Part shown: one piece after another, positions 24,190 to 33,518 of the stretch | How positions within the stretch are numbered: the stretch's first letter is position 1 | How the letters are laid out: the number at the start of each line of letters is the position of its first letter | Source: Candidatus Woesearchaeota archaeon | GTDB taxonomy: Archaea; Nanobdellota; Nanobdellia; Woesearchaeales; UBA525 | Direction: 5' to 3' | Length of the DNA: 64,000 bases | Assembly (NCBI GenBank): GCA_028818155.1 | Contig: JAPPOH010000003.1 | Location: forward strand, 1 to 64,000 | Notes under the pieces: generated by a model | Databases searched by the model: none | What the model was told of the DNA's origin: nothing | Seen by the model: only the letters and a program-made list of their open reading frames with translations | Program-made: the position numbers and the translations under genes

Positions 24190-24449
24190 GATCGCCAGAA
24201 GAGTTCCTTATTTTTGATGTGCTTACTCTTACTAGGATAGAAAATCCATCCTATCTTTCCTTCTGCGTCAATCGAGATTTTCTTTGAGTGTAAAAGATAG
24301 TCAATTGCCACACAGAATGTTTGGTACATCATCTTCTTTGGTAACTGCTCCCAGAGTGCTCGCTTCTTGAATTCACCATCATGCTCTTGTATACTGCGTT
24401 CTACCATAAGCACCGTGTCAAGTCTCGGGTATCTGAGAGCTTGTCGCAT
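24186..24449 (-). CDS. Probable antitoxin partner of RelE-type toxin
   Basis: 87 residues, helical with a winged-helix look (ALWEQLPKKMMYQTFCVAIDYLLHSKKISID followed by GKIGWIF). It does not match a common named antitoxin family. Overlap of start and stop with the toxin (24186-24189) and the palindrome directly before its ATG support a cognate autoregulated antitoxin. A 34-codon leaderless ORF (24505 to 24401) overlaps its N-terminus in another frame. Confidence 0.7.
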   Translation of the reverse strand: MRQALRYPRLDTVLMVERSIQEHDGEFKKRALWEQLPKKMMYQTFCVAIDYLLHSKKISIDAEGKIGWIFYPSKSKHIKNKELFWRS

Positions 24450-24450
24450 G

Positions 24451-24468
24451 TTATATCAGTTGATATAA
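24451..24468. promoter_or_regulatory. Palindromic operator before RelE-module antitoxin
   Basis: TTATATCA-GT-TGATATAA has perfect 8-bp arms and lies 2 nt before the antitoxin ATG; a further half-site TGATATAT is at 24473-24480, 12 bp along. Fits autoregulation by the antitoxin. Confidence 0.6.
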
Positions 24469-24537
24469 TAAATGATATATAAGTGTTGTTGTTTATGTCG
24501 ATCATGCTATAAATAGTTAGTATGTATTTATATTCGT

Positions 24538-24597
24538 TACGCGCACATGTCCAGTGGCTTTTGGCCAGTTTATTGACGAGAAAAGCTTGTCCAGTGG
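24538..24597. repeat. Upstream repeat, copy B (RelE-module promoter)
   Basis: Partner of the repeat at 23711-23771, in the same orientation. It lies just upstream of a minus-strand TATA-like box (AATATAAATA, 24523-24533). Contains TGTCCAGTGG at 24548-24557 and 24588-24597. Confidence 0.7.
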
Positions 24598-24625
24598 TCA
24601 CCATGAAAGAAATACAAAAAAAGAA

Positions 24626-25189
24626 CTAAATCTGCTTGTTCCCGTCCTTATCGAAGACTGAAATCACCGTCACAGGACAGACGCCTGCAGCGTCCATGTG
24701 CTTCTGGAAATCCTCCTCAGGAATAGCCAAAACCCACTTCTTCTTGCCTTCGTCAAACGTTGCAGTCTTGAACGTTGCCTTGCCGTCATCGTCAATGAAC
24801 CAGAAATCTGCGTTCGCAGCAACACAGGCCCCTGCACCAATACACGCATCTCGATCATACTCGACCCATGCTGTGCCCGCAGGAATATCAACGCTACCGC
24901 CTGCTGCCTCCGCCGGTGCTTCAGCAGGCGCTTCTGGAGCTACCTCAGCAGCTGCTTCCGCAGCAGGTTCAGCTGGTGCCTCAGGAGCTTCCTCAACTGG
25001 GGCCTCCTCAACTGGCGCTGCTTCAGGAGCAGCCTCGGCTGGCGCCTCAGCAACTGGTTCCGCTGCAGGCGCAGCCCCGCCAGCTGCATTGTCCATCTCT
25101 GCGTGATGCAGTGCCTCTTCAGCTACCGCAAGATCTTCACGTACTTTCTTAATCGCTTCTTCCGCTCGTCGTAAATCGTCATCACTCAT
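24626..25189 (-). CDS. Single-cluster ferredoxin with Ala/Pro/Glu-rich N-terminal linker
   Basis: Residues 1-32 are a charged helix. Residues 33-98 are a low-complexity Ala/Pro/Glu linker (repeats of APVEEAP and PAEAA). Residues 105-187 form a ferredoxin: CIGAGACV near residues 117-124 and GVCPVTVI near 171-178. The second Cys of the usual CxxCxxC is Ala, so three Cys remain, which favours a [3Fe-4S] cluster or a [4Fe-4S] with an open iron. It lies 4 nt after mrp, suggesting an Fe-S assembly or electron-donor link. The linker may be flexible or membrane-tethering; no helix for insertion is seen. Confidence 0.9.
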   Translation of the reverse strand: MSDDDLRRAEEAIKKVREDLAVAEEALHHAEMDNAAGGAAPAAEPVAEAPAEAAPEAAPVEEAPVEEAPEAPAEPAAEAAAEVAPEAPAEAPAEAAGGSVDIPAGTAWVEYDRDACIGAGACVAANADFWFIDDDGKATFKTATFDEGKKKWVLAIPEEDFQKHMDAAGVCPVTVISVFDKDGNKQI

Positions 25190-25193
25190 TGTA

Positions 25194-26039
25194 TCACCTG
25201 TTCACTAAATTTCTCCAAAATGATTGTTTCATTGCTAAGGTTTCTCCCGTTACCCCTTTAAGAATCTTCTGTGCAGTGTCTTGATATGTTTTCGTGCACA
25301 ATACCGCCTTGCCCTTCTCGTTCAGCTGGCGGATTTCCTTCGTTAAAGGTATAGTGCCTAAAAATGGAACATCTAACTCACGAGCGAGCTCCTCTCCACT
25401 TCCAGTGCCGAAGACATCGCCAGACATATTCTCAACGACACCGAGGACAGGGACGTCCATATCCTTCGCCATAATCGCACTTTTCCGCGCGTCCATAATC
25501 GCTTCCTGTTGGGGTGTTGTTACAATAACAATCCCATCCATGGAACCGATCATCATGCTCGACATGGGCACGTCTGATGTCCCTGGCGGCAAGTCATACA
25601 CAAGCACATCAAGCTCCCCCCATTCTACCTTCTCGAGCATCTCCGCTACAACCTTGTGCTTAATCGGCCCGCGCACAATCATAGGCAAGGAAGGATTGTC
25701 CGTCATGAAATGTGTAGAAACAAGTTTCATCCCTTTATACTCGAGCGGAAAGATCCTCCCGTCAGCCGTGCCATTGAGGGGAACATCTCGCAAATTCAAG
25801 AACTTTGCCACATTTGGACAATCTACGTCCGCATCCAAGAGCCCAACAGATTTTCCTGCGGCAGCCAATGCCATTGCGATATTCACAGAGAGAAATGTCT
25901 TGCCCACACCTCCCTTTCCCGAGTGAATTCCGACCTTGCGTTTGACAGCAGCAAGATTCTTCGCAATCACGACCTTCTCTTCGTCGTGCGGCTGCGTTTC
26001 GGGCATCTGCGGAGCGTCCTCCACGATTGGTAAGCCCAT
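25194..26039 (-). CDS. Mrp/NBP35-family Fe-S cluster carrier ATPase
   Basis: P-loop ATPase that carries Fe-S clusters to apo-proteins. The deviant Walker A SGKGGVGKTFLSVNIA is near residues 39-54, VGLLDADVDCPN near 65-76, and the switch II region is DVLVYDLPPGTSDVP. The usual C-terminal CxxC is replaced by a single Cys in AVLCTKTYQDT, so cluster bridging may differ. GCTTATAAG at 26062-26070 is its TATA. It is followed 4 nt later by the ferredoxin. Confidence 0.9.
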   Translation of the reverse strand: MGLPIVEDAPQMPETQPHDEEKVVIAKNLAAVKRKVGIHSGKGGVGKTFLSVNIAMALAAAGKSVGLLDADVDCPNVAKFLNLRDVPLNGTADGRIFPLEYKGMKLVSTHFMTDNPSLPMIVRGPIKHKVVAEMLEKVEWGELDVLVYDLPPGTSDVPMSSMMIGSMDGIVIVTTPQQEAIMDARKSAIMAKDMDVPVLGVVENMSGDVFGTGSGEELARELDVPFLGTIPLTKEIRQLNEKGKAVLCTKTYQDTAQKILKGVTGETLAMKQSFWRNLVNR

Positions 26040-26256
26040 ACGCTATTTATCGTGCTGACACTTATAAGCGTTTGCGTATATTGTATGGTCGCTGGAAAGG
26101 GAAACTATGCTCATTAACCAAGACAGGGGGCAAAGACCAAGCCACAGTCCACATTACAACCTCCGCTTATAAGCGATCATGTATATTTCTCGACGGCTGT
26201 CGACAGAACATTTATAAATCCTTTCTCGAAAAAACCATAGTGGTTGAGGTGGGTTG
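26040..26256. promoter_or_regulatory. Promoter region between mrp and ATP synthase operon
   Basis: Contains three TATA-like sites: CTTATAAG (26061-26068, mrp on minus, also usable on plus), the 12-bp palindrome CGCTTATAAGCG (26164-26175), and CATTTATAAATC (26209-26220), which is best placed for the ATP synthase operon. A GAGGTG ribosome binding site at 26246-26251 precedes GTG 26257. No certain gene lies between; a small RNA or a 21-codon ORF at 26107 is possible but unsupported. Confidence 0.5.
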
Positions 26257-26514
26257 GTGAACTTATTAGCAGTTGTCCAAGCGGAAGAGCATGCTGAACA
26301 GCTCGTGCAGGAAGCAGAACAAGCGAAAACCACATCCATCCAGCACGCCCTCAAGGAACGAGAACGAAAACTCACCGGCTTGCACAAACCAGAGGCAAAG
26401 AAACCGACACTAAAGGAGAAGCGTCTTGGCCTTTCCTCCTTTGAGAAGAAGGCGAAAAAGAACAAAGCGAAGGCAATAAAGAAAATTCTGGAGGAACTCT
26501 ATGCTGTTGCCTGA
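26257..26514 (+). CDS. A-type ATP synthase subunit H (peripheral stalk)
   Basis: Helical stalk subunit pairing with subunit E. Residues 1-60 are a charged coiled coil (AEEHAEQLVQEAEQAKTTSI) and the C-terminal part is Lys-rich. GTG 26257 has the ribosome binding site GAGGTG 5 nt upstream; TTG 26254 is an alternative. First gene of the operon H-I-K-E-C-F-A-B-D; the subunit I start overlaps its end. Confidence 0.8.
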   Translation: MNLLAVVQAEEHAEQLVQEAEQAKTTSIQHALKERERKLTGLHKPEAKKPTLKEKRLGLSSFEKKAKKNKAKAIKKILEELYAVA

Positions 26515-28303
26515 GCGTATGTACGAAGTACAGCTCCTCACAAGACGAGAAGATACAGAACGCGTGATAGCATACCTCGCTGACGCGAAAGCGATCCATC
26601 TGCAAGACCATGAAAAAGAACATGTACTGAACACAGAAGTGGACATCGGCTCCCCACTCGCAACAGCTGAAGAACTCTCTGACACGCTCACGAAAACACG
26701 GACACTCTTGAGTAAGCTACAGCCATCGAAGGAACCAACACAGGACGTTCCTGTCGAAGATAGAATTGCTCGGATCCAAACGATTGCTGATAAGTACATT
26801 GAACATGAACAACACCTCGTGGCGTGCGAACAGAAAATGCAGGCGCTCCACAAGCAGCAAGAACTGTTAGCACACCCTCTCCCAAGCCCTCTCCAGGCAA
26901 TTTGGACAGCGAAATCTGTCAGGACGATCCTCGTGCAAGCATCGCAGCCCGTGGAGGTTGACGCGCTCACGACGGAACAAGCAGGAACTGTGACATGCTA
27001 TGTGGTGCTCGCAGAGAAAGAAGAAGAAACACTCGCACTCTTGAAAGCAGCAGGCGCAACGATCATTGATCTCGAGCCCCTCAGAGGACTCACTGGCACG
27101 AAAGAAGAAGCACAGCAACGTTTGAAAGAACAACTTACCATTGCACATCACGATCGCCACCATGAACGGCAGCGAGAGCTAACGTTCAACAAACACTGGG
27201 CATTCCTCACAGAAAGCGAGCCCATTCTCGCCGTAGAACTCCTGAAAGCCCAAGCACCGCTCCACTTCGGTGCAACAAAACGAGCAACACTCATCAAGGG
27301 TTTCGTTCCCGTTAAAGCAATGGGACAATTGGAAGAGCAACTTGCCCCGCTCGTGGTTATGGAGCGCAAAGAAGCAGTTGAGGCACCCACAAAACTCAAC
27401 AACAAAATCAAAAGCTTTGAAGAACTCATCAAACTCTACACGCTGCCAAAGTACAATGAGATTGACCCAACGAATGTGTTGGTAATAGCCTTTCCCATTA
27501 TGTTTGGGTTCATGCTCGGCGATATCGGCTATGGAATCACGCTCTTCGCGCTGTTCGCGTACCTCGGTCATAAGATCAAGAGTATCAAGCCGTTTGCGAA
27601 GATCATCATGCTCTCAGCAGTAAGCACGATCGCCTTCGGGTTCATGTACGGAGAAATCTTCGGCATGGAAGAGCTCTTTGGTCACCACCTGCCGTATCTC
27701 ATTCACAGAATACATGAGCTGCCGCTCATGTTTGGCATCGCGATCGGGATTGGACTCCTCCACATCAATATCGGGTTGCTCTTCGGCATCATCAATGAGG
27801 CGAGGAAAGATGGTATTTTCTTCGCACTCATCAGCAAGGGGAGTTGGATGCTCTTACAAGCAGGGATTGCTCTCGTCGTCTTCGCGCACGATATCGTGCC
27901 GGGCTACACGTTCGACAAACTGATAGCGTACGGTGTCCTCTCGCTCGCGATAGCAGGCATTATCTACGCAGAAGGGCTCAGAGGTGTCTTTGAACTCCCT
28001 ACGATCATGAGCCACACCCTCAGTTACACGCGTTTAGTTGCGGTTGGATTAGCGAGTGTCTACCTTGCACTAGTTGTGAATCAGATGGGTGCGGATCTCT
28101 TCGCGAAAGGCGGTGCATGGCTTGCACTCGGGTTCTTCGTTATTGTCGCAGGGCATGCGATCAACCTGGCCCTTGGTCTTCTTGGACCATTCTTACACTC
28201 ATTACGTCTGCACTACGCAGAATTTTTTATGAAGTTTTATGAAGGAGGTGGCACGGCATACGTGCCATTTGGAGAGGTGATGTATGGCATTAGAGAACAT
28301 TAG
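26501..28303 (+). CDS. atpI: A-type ATP synthase subunit I (a subunit)
   Basis: Membrane stator with a cytosolic N-terminal half (residues 1-330, two coiled-coil arms) and a C-terminal membrane half with seven or eight helices starting VLVIAFPIMFGFMLGDIGYG. The essential Arg region is in the SHTLSYTRLVAVGLASVYLA helix, and HSLRLHYAEFFMKFYEGGG is the family ending. It carries ions with the K ring. 600 residues, slightly short. Confidence 0.95.
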   Translation: MLLPERMYEVQLLTRREDTERVIAYLADAKAIHLQDHEKEHVLNTEVDIGSPLATAEELSDTLTKTRTLLSKLQPSKEPTQDVPVEDRIARIQTIADKYIEHEQHLVACEQKMQALHKQQELLAHPLPSPLQAIWTAKSVRTILVQASQPVEVDALTTEQAGTVTCYVVLAEKEEETLALLKAAGATIIDLEPLRGLTGTKEEAQQRLKEQLTIAHHDRHHERQRELTFNKHWAFLTESEPILAVELLKAQAPLHFGATKRATLIKGFVPVKAMGQLEEQLAPLVVMERKEAVEAPTKLNNKIKSFEELIKLYTLPKYNEIDPTNVLVIAFPIMFGFMLGDIGYGITLFALFAYLGHKIKSIKPFAKIIMLSAVSTIAFGFMYGEIFGMEELFGHHLPYLIHRIHELPLMFGIAIGIGLLHINIGLLFGIINEARKDGIFFALISKGSWMLLQAGIALVVFAHDIVPGYTFDKLIAYGVLSLAIAGIIYAEGLRGVFELPTIMSHTLSYTRLVAVGLASVYLALVVNQMGADLFAKGGAWLALGFFVIVAGHAINLALGLLGPFLHSLRLHYAEFFMKFYEGGGTAYVPFGEVMYGIREH

Positions 28304-28523
28304 CACCGGCGCAGGACTACTGGGCATGGCAGCCGCAGTGGCAGTCGCCGGGAGTGCAATCGGAGCCGCGCTTGCTGAAAAAGAAATCGGTGCAGCAGCG
28401 ATTGGCGCAATGGCAGAAAAAGAAGAACTATTCGGAAAAGGACTACTCCTCACGGTTATTCCTGAAACGCTTGTGATCTTCGGCCTTGTCGTGGCAATCT
28501 TGATCTTGCAACTTGTCCAGTGA
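28284..28523 (+). CDS. atpK: A-type ATP synthase subunit K (c ring)
   Basis: 79-residue proteolipid with two helices; Gly/Ala-rich helix 1 (GLLGMAAAVAVAGSAIGAALAEKE) and helix 2 with the ion-binding Glu in TVIPETLVIFGLVVAILIL. No additional Gln/Ser/Thr sodium-type signature stands out, so protons are the simplest guess. Overlaps the atpI stop by 20 nt. Confidence 0.95.
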   Translation: MALENISTGAGLLGMAAAVAVAGSAIGAALAEKEIGAAAIGAMAEKEELFGKGLLLTVIPETLVIFGLVVAILILQLVQ

Positions 28524-29068
28524 ACACGCACGATTTAGTTGACAAGATCATCAAAGATGCTGAACGACAAGCACATGAGATCCAAGAGAAAACGAATGCG
28601 AAAGTGAGTTCGATAGAGGAAGAGACGCAACAGCAGTTGCAAAAGCGTCGTGCAGAACTCTACGAACAGGTTGCCCAGGAAGAACAGCAATCAATCGATC
28701 GAGCAACCGCACAACAGACGAGGGATGCAAACCTTGCGCTCCTGCAGTGCAAGCACGCGCTTGTCGATGACGTTTTTGCAGAATCGGAGAAAAAACTTGG
28801 GAAACTACCGAAGACTGCGCGGACGACATTGTTGAACAAGCTCTGGAAGAAAGTCACAGCACGTATGAAGGTAACTGGCGTTTGCGTTGCGCAATGTGAC
28901 AAATCGTTCTTCGCGAAAAAGAAACTCAAGACAGCGACAGCGAGCGGCCTCGGCGGCTTCATCGCGACTAACGGGAACGGCGTGTACCTCGACTATCGAT
29001 TTGAAACACTTTTGGCACAAGTCAAAGAAGAACGACGAGAAGTTATTGCGAAGGTGTTATTCACATGA
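28520..29068 (+). CDS. atpE: A-type ATP synthase subunit E (peripheral stalk)
   Basis: N-terminal long coiled coil (residues 1-75, rich in Glu/Gln/Lys) and a C-terminal globular domain with KTATASGLGGFIATNGNG and YLDYRFETLLAQVKEE, the conserved E-subunit end. Binds the catalytic head and pairs with subunit H. ATGA-type overlap with both neighbours. Confidence 0.93.
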   Translation: MNTHDLVDKIIKDAERQAHEIQEKTNAKVSSIEEETQQQLQKRRAELYEQVAQEEQQSIDRATAQQTRDANLALLQCKHALVDDVFAESEKKLGKLPKTARTTLLNKLWKKVTARMKVTGVCVAQCDKSFFAKKKLKTATASGLGGFIATNGNGVYLDYRFETLLAQVKEERREVIAKVLFT

Positions 29069-30015
29069 GTGACACGTACGCTGCAACCCGCATTCATGTC
29101 ATGCAAACGAAGTTGGATCACGACTACGAAAAATTATTGAAAATGTCAGACAACGAGATCATCAACTACCTCCAAAGTAGCGAGTACAGAGAAGATGTTG
29201 ATGCCATACCAATCAAAGACCTCCATGACCTCGAAGTATTTGATGCGATCCTCTCGCATAACGGCGCTCGAACAATGAAGAAGTTAACACGCATCGCAAG
29301 CAAAAACTTCAACGCTGTATTGCATGACATACTCACACACAACGACGCGTGGAATTTGAAAATTATCGCGGAAGCACTCACAAGTAACATCGACGTCGAA
29401 GCAGCGCTCGAACAGTACGGGCGGTATGGGACGGTCGATCCACACCTTTTCGCAGATGCACACTCACTGGAAGAGCTCGCACTGAAGGCACAACGGTTCT
29501 TTCCCCTCTTGAAGAAAAAACCAGGCTCGCTCACAGCGTTCACAGGCTCGCTACACATTCCTGTGCGATCAAAAGGACCGATCGCGAAATATCTGATAGA
29601 CGAACAAAATATCCTGATGCTTGTCAGATACAAGCGTGCAGACGTGGATAGTGCAAAAATACGCAACGTACTCCAACGAGGTGGACACGTGAACATTGGC
29701 ATCCTGCGTGCCGCTGCACAGGCCGAAACGTTGCCGAATGCACTCACAATTCTTCGAACAACAAAATATAAAGAGGTTATTGATGCTGCGGCAAAAGAGC
29801 TCGAGCATGGTACACTCGTTCGCTTCGAGTACAAATTACACAAAGAACTGATGAACGCGATCCGCGTACGAACAAGAGTTGCACCATTAGGTGTGCATGT
29901 GCTCTTACATTATCTTGCAGCGAAAGACATCGAACACAAAAATTTGCGCTTGCTCATCAAAGGCAAGCGACTCGGACTCACTGACGAATTTATCCGTGAG
30001 CATTTGGTGGTATAA
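29065..30015 (+). CDS. atpC: A-type ATP synthase subunit C
   Basis: Central-axis socket (V-ATPase d homologue) seating the D-F shaft on the K ring. All-helical 316-residue protein; the terminal segment LHYLAAKDIEHKNLRLLIKGK is the family signature. Located between E and F as in other archaeal operons. It is divergent in the N-terminal two thirds. Confidence 0.88.
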   Translation: MSDTYAATRIHVMQTKLDHDYEKLLKMSDNEIINYLQSSEYREDVDAIPIKDLHDLEVFDAILSHNGARTMKKLTRIASKNFNAVLHDILTHNDAWNLKIIAEALTSNIDVEAALEQYGRYGTVDPHLFADAHSLEELALKAQRFFPLLKKKPGSLTAFTGSLHIPVRSKGPIAKYLIDEQNILMLVRYKRADVDSAKIRNVLQRGGHVNIGILRAAAQAETLPNALTILRTTKYKEVIDAAAKELEHGTLVRFEYKLHKELMNAIRVRTRVAPLGVHVLLHYLAAKDIEHKNLRLLIKGKRLGLTDEFIREHLVV

Positions 30016-30306
30016 ATGGAACTCATCGCACTTGGATCTCCCGATTTTCTTCTTGGCTTCTCACTTGCGGGAGTTAAGACAGTTGTTGCGGAGCAAGAGA
30101 ACGTTATGGAAACGATTCATGCACAAAAAAAGGCAGGAATTATCATGTTAGATGCGGAGCTCACACATAACCTCACACTGTACGAGCATGAAGAACTGGA
30201 TAACAGCACGCAGCCGGTCGTTATTTCGCTAGCACGAGATGACACAGAGCGTTCAAACAGACTACAACAAGCGATCAAGAATACACTTGGGGTCGATATG
30301 CTATGA
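30016..30306 (+). CDS. atpF: A-type ATP synthase subunit F
   Basis: Small regulatory shaft subunit. Rossmann-like start ([22 protein letters not shown]), with [13 protein letters not shown] the conserved motif. 96 residues. It starts directly after the subunit C stop and overlaps subunit A by 4 nt. Confidence 0.92.
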   Translation: MELIALGSPDFLLGFSLAGVKTVVAEQENVMETIHAQKKAGIIMLDAELTHNLTLYEHEELDNSTQPVVISLARDDTERSNRLQQAIKNTLGVDML

Positions 30307-33300
30307 GTGCAAAAATCTATCGTGTTGCAGGGCCTGTTGCAGTTGTCAGGGGATTGAAAGCGAAAATGTACGACGTCGTGCTTGTCGGCGATGAAAAGCT
30401 CCTTGGCGAAGTGATTCAGATCGTTGACGACAAAGTTGTCGTGCAAGTCTATGAAGACACGTCTGGGGTGAAACCTGGAGAGCCTGTCAAGAATACGGGC
30501 GAACCGCTCAGCATTGAACTCGGCCCCGGATTGCTCGCAAGTGTATACGATGGAATTCAGCGACCACTCGCACAATTGGTAGCGAAAACAGGCGATTTCA
30601 TTACACGAGGAGCGCAAATTCCAGGCCTTGATCCGAAGAAGAAATGGAAGTTTACCGTCACAACAAAGGCATCCACTGTCAAGCCAGGACAGGTGCTCGG
30701 TCATGTTGAAGAGGTCAAAGGGTTCAAACACCACATTATGGTCCCACCAACGATGAGTGGGAAGCTCACAGGGCTGAAAGCTGGATCATACACAGTCAAC
30801 GATGCAATCGGCAAGGTTGCCGGGCAACCAATCTACCTCAAACAACGTTGGCCCGTCCGGCAGCCACGACCGATCGCGAAAAAGAGAGCGCCACAAGTGC
30901 CCCTCATTACTGGACAGCGGTTGATTGACACGCTGTTCCCGGTCGCGAAGGGAGGGACTGCAATCATTCCAGGTCCGTTCGGCGGGGGCAAATGTGTAAC
31001 AGGCGATACGAAAATTCTCGTGAATAACAAACTACGAAAAATCGAAAGTGTGTTCAACGAGTCAAAAGGCACTGTTGAAAAAAATAGTGTTGAAACAATG
31101 ATTGAACTTGAACAACCGATTGACATCTGGACATTTAACGGAGAAAAAATCACACAAGCACAAGCGACACACACATACAAAGGAGAAACAAACGCCATTG
31201 TCAAAGTAAAAACACGAACAGGAAAAGAAGTTACTCTCACGCCGATACACAAGTTGTTCAAACTCGATGAAGAACTCAATATCGTCGAGACAGAAGCACA
31301 ACATCTTGATGAAGGAGATTTCATTATCTCACCGCGAAAACTTTCTTTTGAAGGAGCGTACCAACGACTTTCATATACTTTTGATTTTCCTCATAGAATA
31401 TCAGATGAGAAAACGATACAAGAAGTCATGTACGATATCCAAAAGCACGTAACCGAAAAGAATACTACTCACAAAGAATTTGCTGCTGTGCTTGGCCTTA
31501 ACTACAGCACATACCTTAACTTTCTACAAAAAAGAAGTTACCCGACGAAAGCGTTGTTAGATCTTGTCGGATCATTCTTCGGAAAACAATATTTTGCAAG
31601 AAAAGTAAAACCAGAAAAAGCCTCGAACCACGTCAAACTTCCCAATGTGCTCTCTGAAGAATTTGCTGAATTCCTTGGATATGTTATGGGAGATGGAATG
31701 ATAAAAGGTGGTGTGAGTGTGCATTTCTTTAACAAGAAGAAAGAACTTCGAGAACGATTTGCATATTTACTCAAAAATCTCTTTGGTCTCTCATCAAAGA
31801 AATACATTGCAAACACAGTTCCTGCTGTTGCAACGAACTCCACCATACTTGTGAGTATACTACAACAACTCAACATGCCATTACGGAAGAAATCACGCAA
31901 CGTCGCCACACCAGGTCAGTTGTTCACATCACCTGAGTCAGTTATCAAGAGTTTCATTGCTGCGTACATTGCTTGCGATGGACACATCGGAAAAAGATCG
32001 CTCGAGATAGCAACCGCAAGCGAAAAAATGATCGAGTCCCTTTCATATCTTCTCCTGAGACTTGGTGTGTTGCACAGAACATCAAAGAAATTCATCAAAG
32101 GCCGCACATATCATCGTATCAACATACCGAAGCGAGAAGCAATCAAAATTCATCCATACTACGATCAAGAACGATACTTTAATTCAACAGATATCGTGCC
32201 AATGACCAGTACGTTGTTCAAGCAACTACTTGGGGAGACAAAACCATTCGCCCTTGAGAAAGAAGGCATTCCAACTGCAGCGTATTACGTGAACCAGAAC
32301 CTCACAGCAGGAACGATGCAGAAAGTTGCACAAAAACTTGGAAGTAAAAAGTTGCAGACGTTCGCACAAGCACTTGACTATGTATTCTGTGATGAAATCG
32401 TCTCGATAGAAATCAGCAAGAAAAGAACGCCCGTGTACGATATCACTGTCCCTGAAACACATAACTTCATTGGTGGGAATCACCCGATGATTTTGCACAA
32501 CACTGTCAACCAACAAGCCTTAGCAAAGTGGTCTGACGCAGATATCATTGTCTACATCGGTTGTGGAGAACGAGGCAACGAGATGACGGAAGTCTTAACG
32601 GACTTTCCTGAGTTAGAAGACCCTCGAAATGGAAGACCGCTCATGAACCGGACGGTGTTAATCGCGAACACCTCGAATATGCCTGTTGCTGCAAGAGAGG
32701 CGAGCATCTATACTGGTGTGACGATCGGGGAGTACTTCAGAGACATGGGTTATGATATTGCGATGATGGCAGACTCCACATCGCGATGGGCAGAGGCGCT
32801 TCGTGAGATTTCAAGTCGTTTGGAAGAGATGCCTGGTGAAGAAGGGTATCCTGCGTACTTAGGCTCTCGACTCGCTGAATTCTACGAACGAGCTGCTGCG
32901 GTGAAATCGCTTGCGGACAAAGAGAGCTCACTCACGATTATTGGTGCCGTCTCGCCTCCTGGTGGGGATTTTTTCGAGCCAGTGACACAATCTTCTCTTC
33001 GTGTAACGAAAACGTTCTGGGCGCTCGATGCAAAACTTGCGCAGCAGCGACACTTTCCGTCCATTAACTGGCTTGAGAGCTACAGTTTGTACCCGAAAAC
33101 ACTCGCGTCATGGTATCAAGAAAACATTGGAGCTGATTGGGGTGACTTGTTGGAAGAGATAAGCACCATTTTGCAAGATGAAGCGGAGCTCTTAGAAATC
33201 GTACAGCTTGTTGGCGCGGATGCGCTCCCTGAAGGGCAACAGCTCACGTTACATATTGCACAGATTATTCGCGAAGCACTGTTACAGCAGTCTGCGTTCG

Positions 33301-33518
33301 ATGACAGAGAAGCGTATTGTCCTATTGAGAAATCGTACGAGATCATGCGACTTATTTGTCAGTACAACAAGCAAGCGAAGAAGGCGCTTGACAAGAAAAT
33401 ACCGTTTGTGCAAATCCTCGAGAAGAAATTTGACGCTGCAATTTATGATACGAAGCTGCAGAAGGAGTATAAGAGCGCTTGTTCGAAGGTGGCAAAGAAT
33501 ATGAGTGAGATCCTATGA
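30303..33518 (+). CDS. atpA: A-type ATP synthase catalytic subunit A with intein
   Basis: Catalytic, ATP-hydrolysing/synthesising subunit. The host protein (about 568 residues after splicing) has the N-terminal barrel, the nonhomologous bulge region, P-loop GPFGGGK-T, and [16 protein letters not shown] plus the [14 protein letters not shown] signature. An intein (30993-32501) interrupts the P-loop directly after Lys, so activity depends on splicing. Operon position between F and B is normal. Confidence 0.96.
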   Translation: MSAKIYRVAGPVAVVRGLKAKMYDVVLVGDEKLLGEVIQIVDDKVVVQVYEDTSGVKPGEPVKNTGEPLSIELGPGLLASVYDGIQRPLAQLVAKTGDFITRGAQIPGLDPKKKWKFTVTTKASTVKPGQVLGHVEEVKGFKHHIMVPPTMSGKLTGLKAGSYTVNDAIGKVAGQPIYLKQRWPVRQPRPIAKKRAPQVPLITGQRLIDTLFPVAKGGTAIIPGPFGGGKCVTGDTKILVNNKLRKIESVFNESKGTVEKNSVETMIELEQPIDIWTFNGEKITQAQATHTYKGETNAIVKVKTRTGKEVTLTPIHKLFKLDEELNIVETEAQHLDEGDFIISPRKLSFEGAYQRLSYTFDFPHRISDEKTIQEVMYDIQKHVTEKNTTHKEFAAVLGLNYSTYLNFLQKRSYPTKALLDLVGSFFGKQYFARKVKPEKASNHVKLPNVLSEEFAEFLGYVMGDGMIKGGVSVHFFNKKKELRERFAYLLKNLFGLSSKKYIANTVPAVATNSTILVSILQQLNMPLRKKSRNVATPGQLFTSPESVIKSFIAAYIACDGHIGKRSLEIATASEKMIESLSYLLLRLGVLHRTSKKFIKGRTYHRINIPKREAIKIHPYYDQERYFNSTDIVPMTSTLFKQLLGETKPFALEKEGIPTAAYYVNQNLTAGTMQKVAQKLGSKKLQTFAQALDYVFCDEIVSIEISKKRTPVYDITVPETHNFIGGNHPMILHNTVNQQALAKWSDADIIVYIGCGERGNEMTEVLTDFPELEDPRNGRPLMNRTVLIANTSNMPVAAREASIYTGVTIGEYFRDMGYDIAMMADSTSRWAEALREISSRLEEMPGEEGYPAYLGSRLAEFYERAAAVKSLADKESSLTIIGAVSPPGGDFFEPVTQSSLRVTKTFWALDAKLAQQRHFPSINWLESYSLYPKTLASWYQENIGADWGDLLEEISTILQDEAELLEIVQLVGADALPEGQQLTLHIAQIIREALLQQSAFDDREAYCPIEKSYEIMRLICQYNKQAKKALDKKIPFVQILEKKFDAAIYDTKLQKEYKSACSKVAKNMSEIL
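30993..32501 (+). other. Intein with LAGLIDADG endonuclease in subunit A P-loop (VMA-b site)
   Basis: 503 residues (231-733 of the precursor). It starts at CVTGDTKIL, has block [11 protein letters not shown], and ends [16 protein letters not shown]...ILHN with Thr as the next residue. Two DOD endonuclease motifs are visible: [10 protein letters not shown] and [11 protein letters not shown]. The endonuclease looks intact, so homing is plausible. The site after GPFGGGK matches the known VMA-b position in archaeal ATPases. Confidence 0.95.

Noticed and set aside
24401..24505. 34-codon ORF on minus strand as a separate gene
   Set aside because: It overlaps the antitoxin N-terminus out of frame; only the TATA spacing speaks for it, so it is noted as a finding but not annotated as a gene.
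26085..26173. Short plus-strand ORFs or an RNA gene between mrp and the ATP synthase operon
   Set aside because: No start codon or stable fold coincides with the predicted transcript start; pairing TGGTC/GACCA is too weak.
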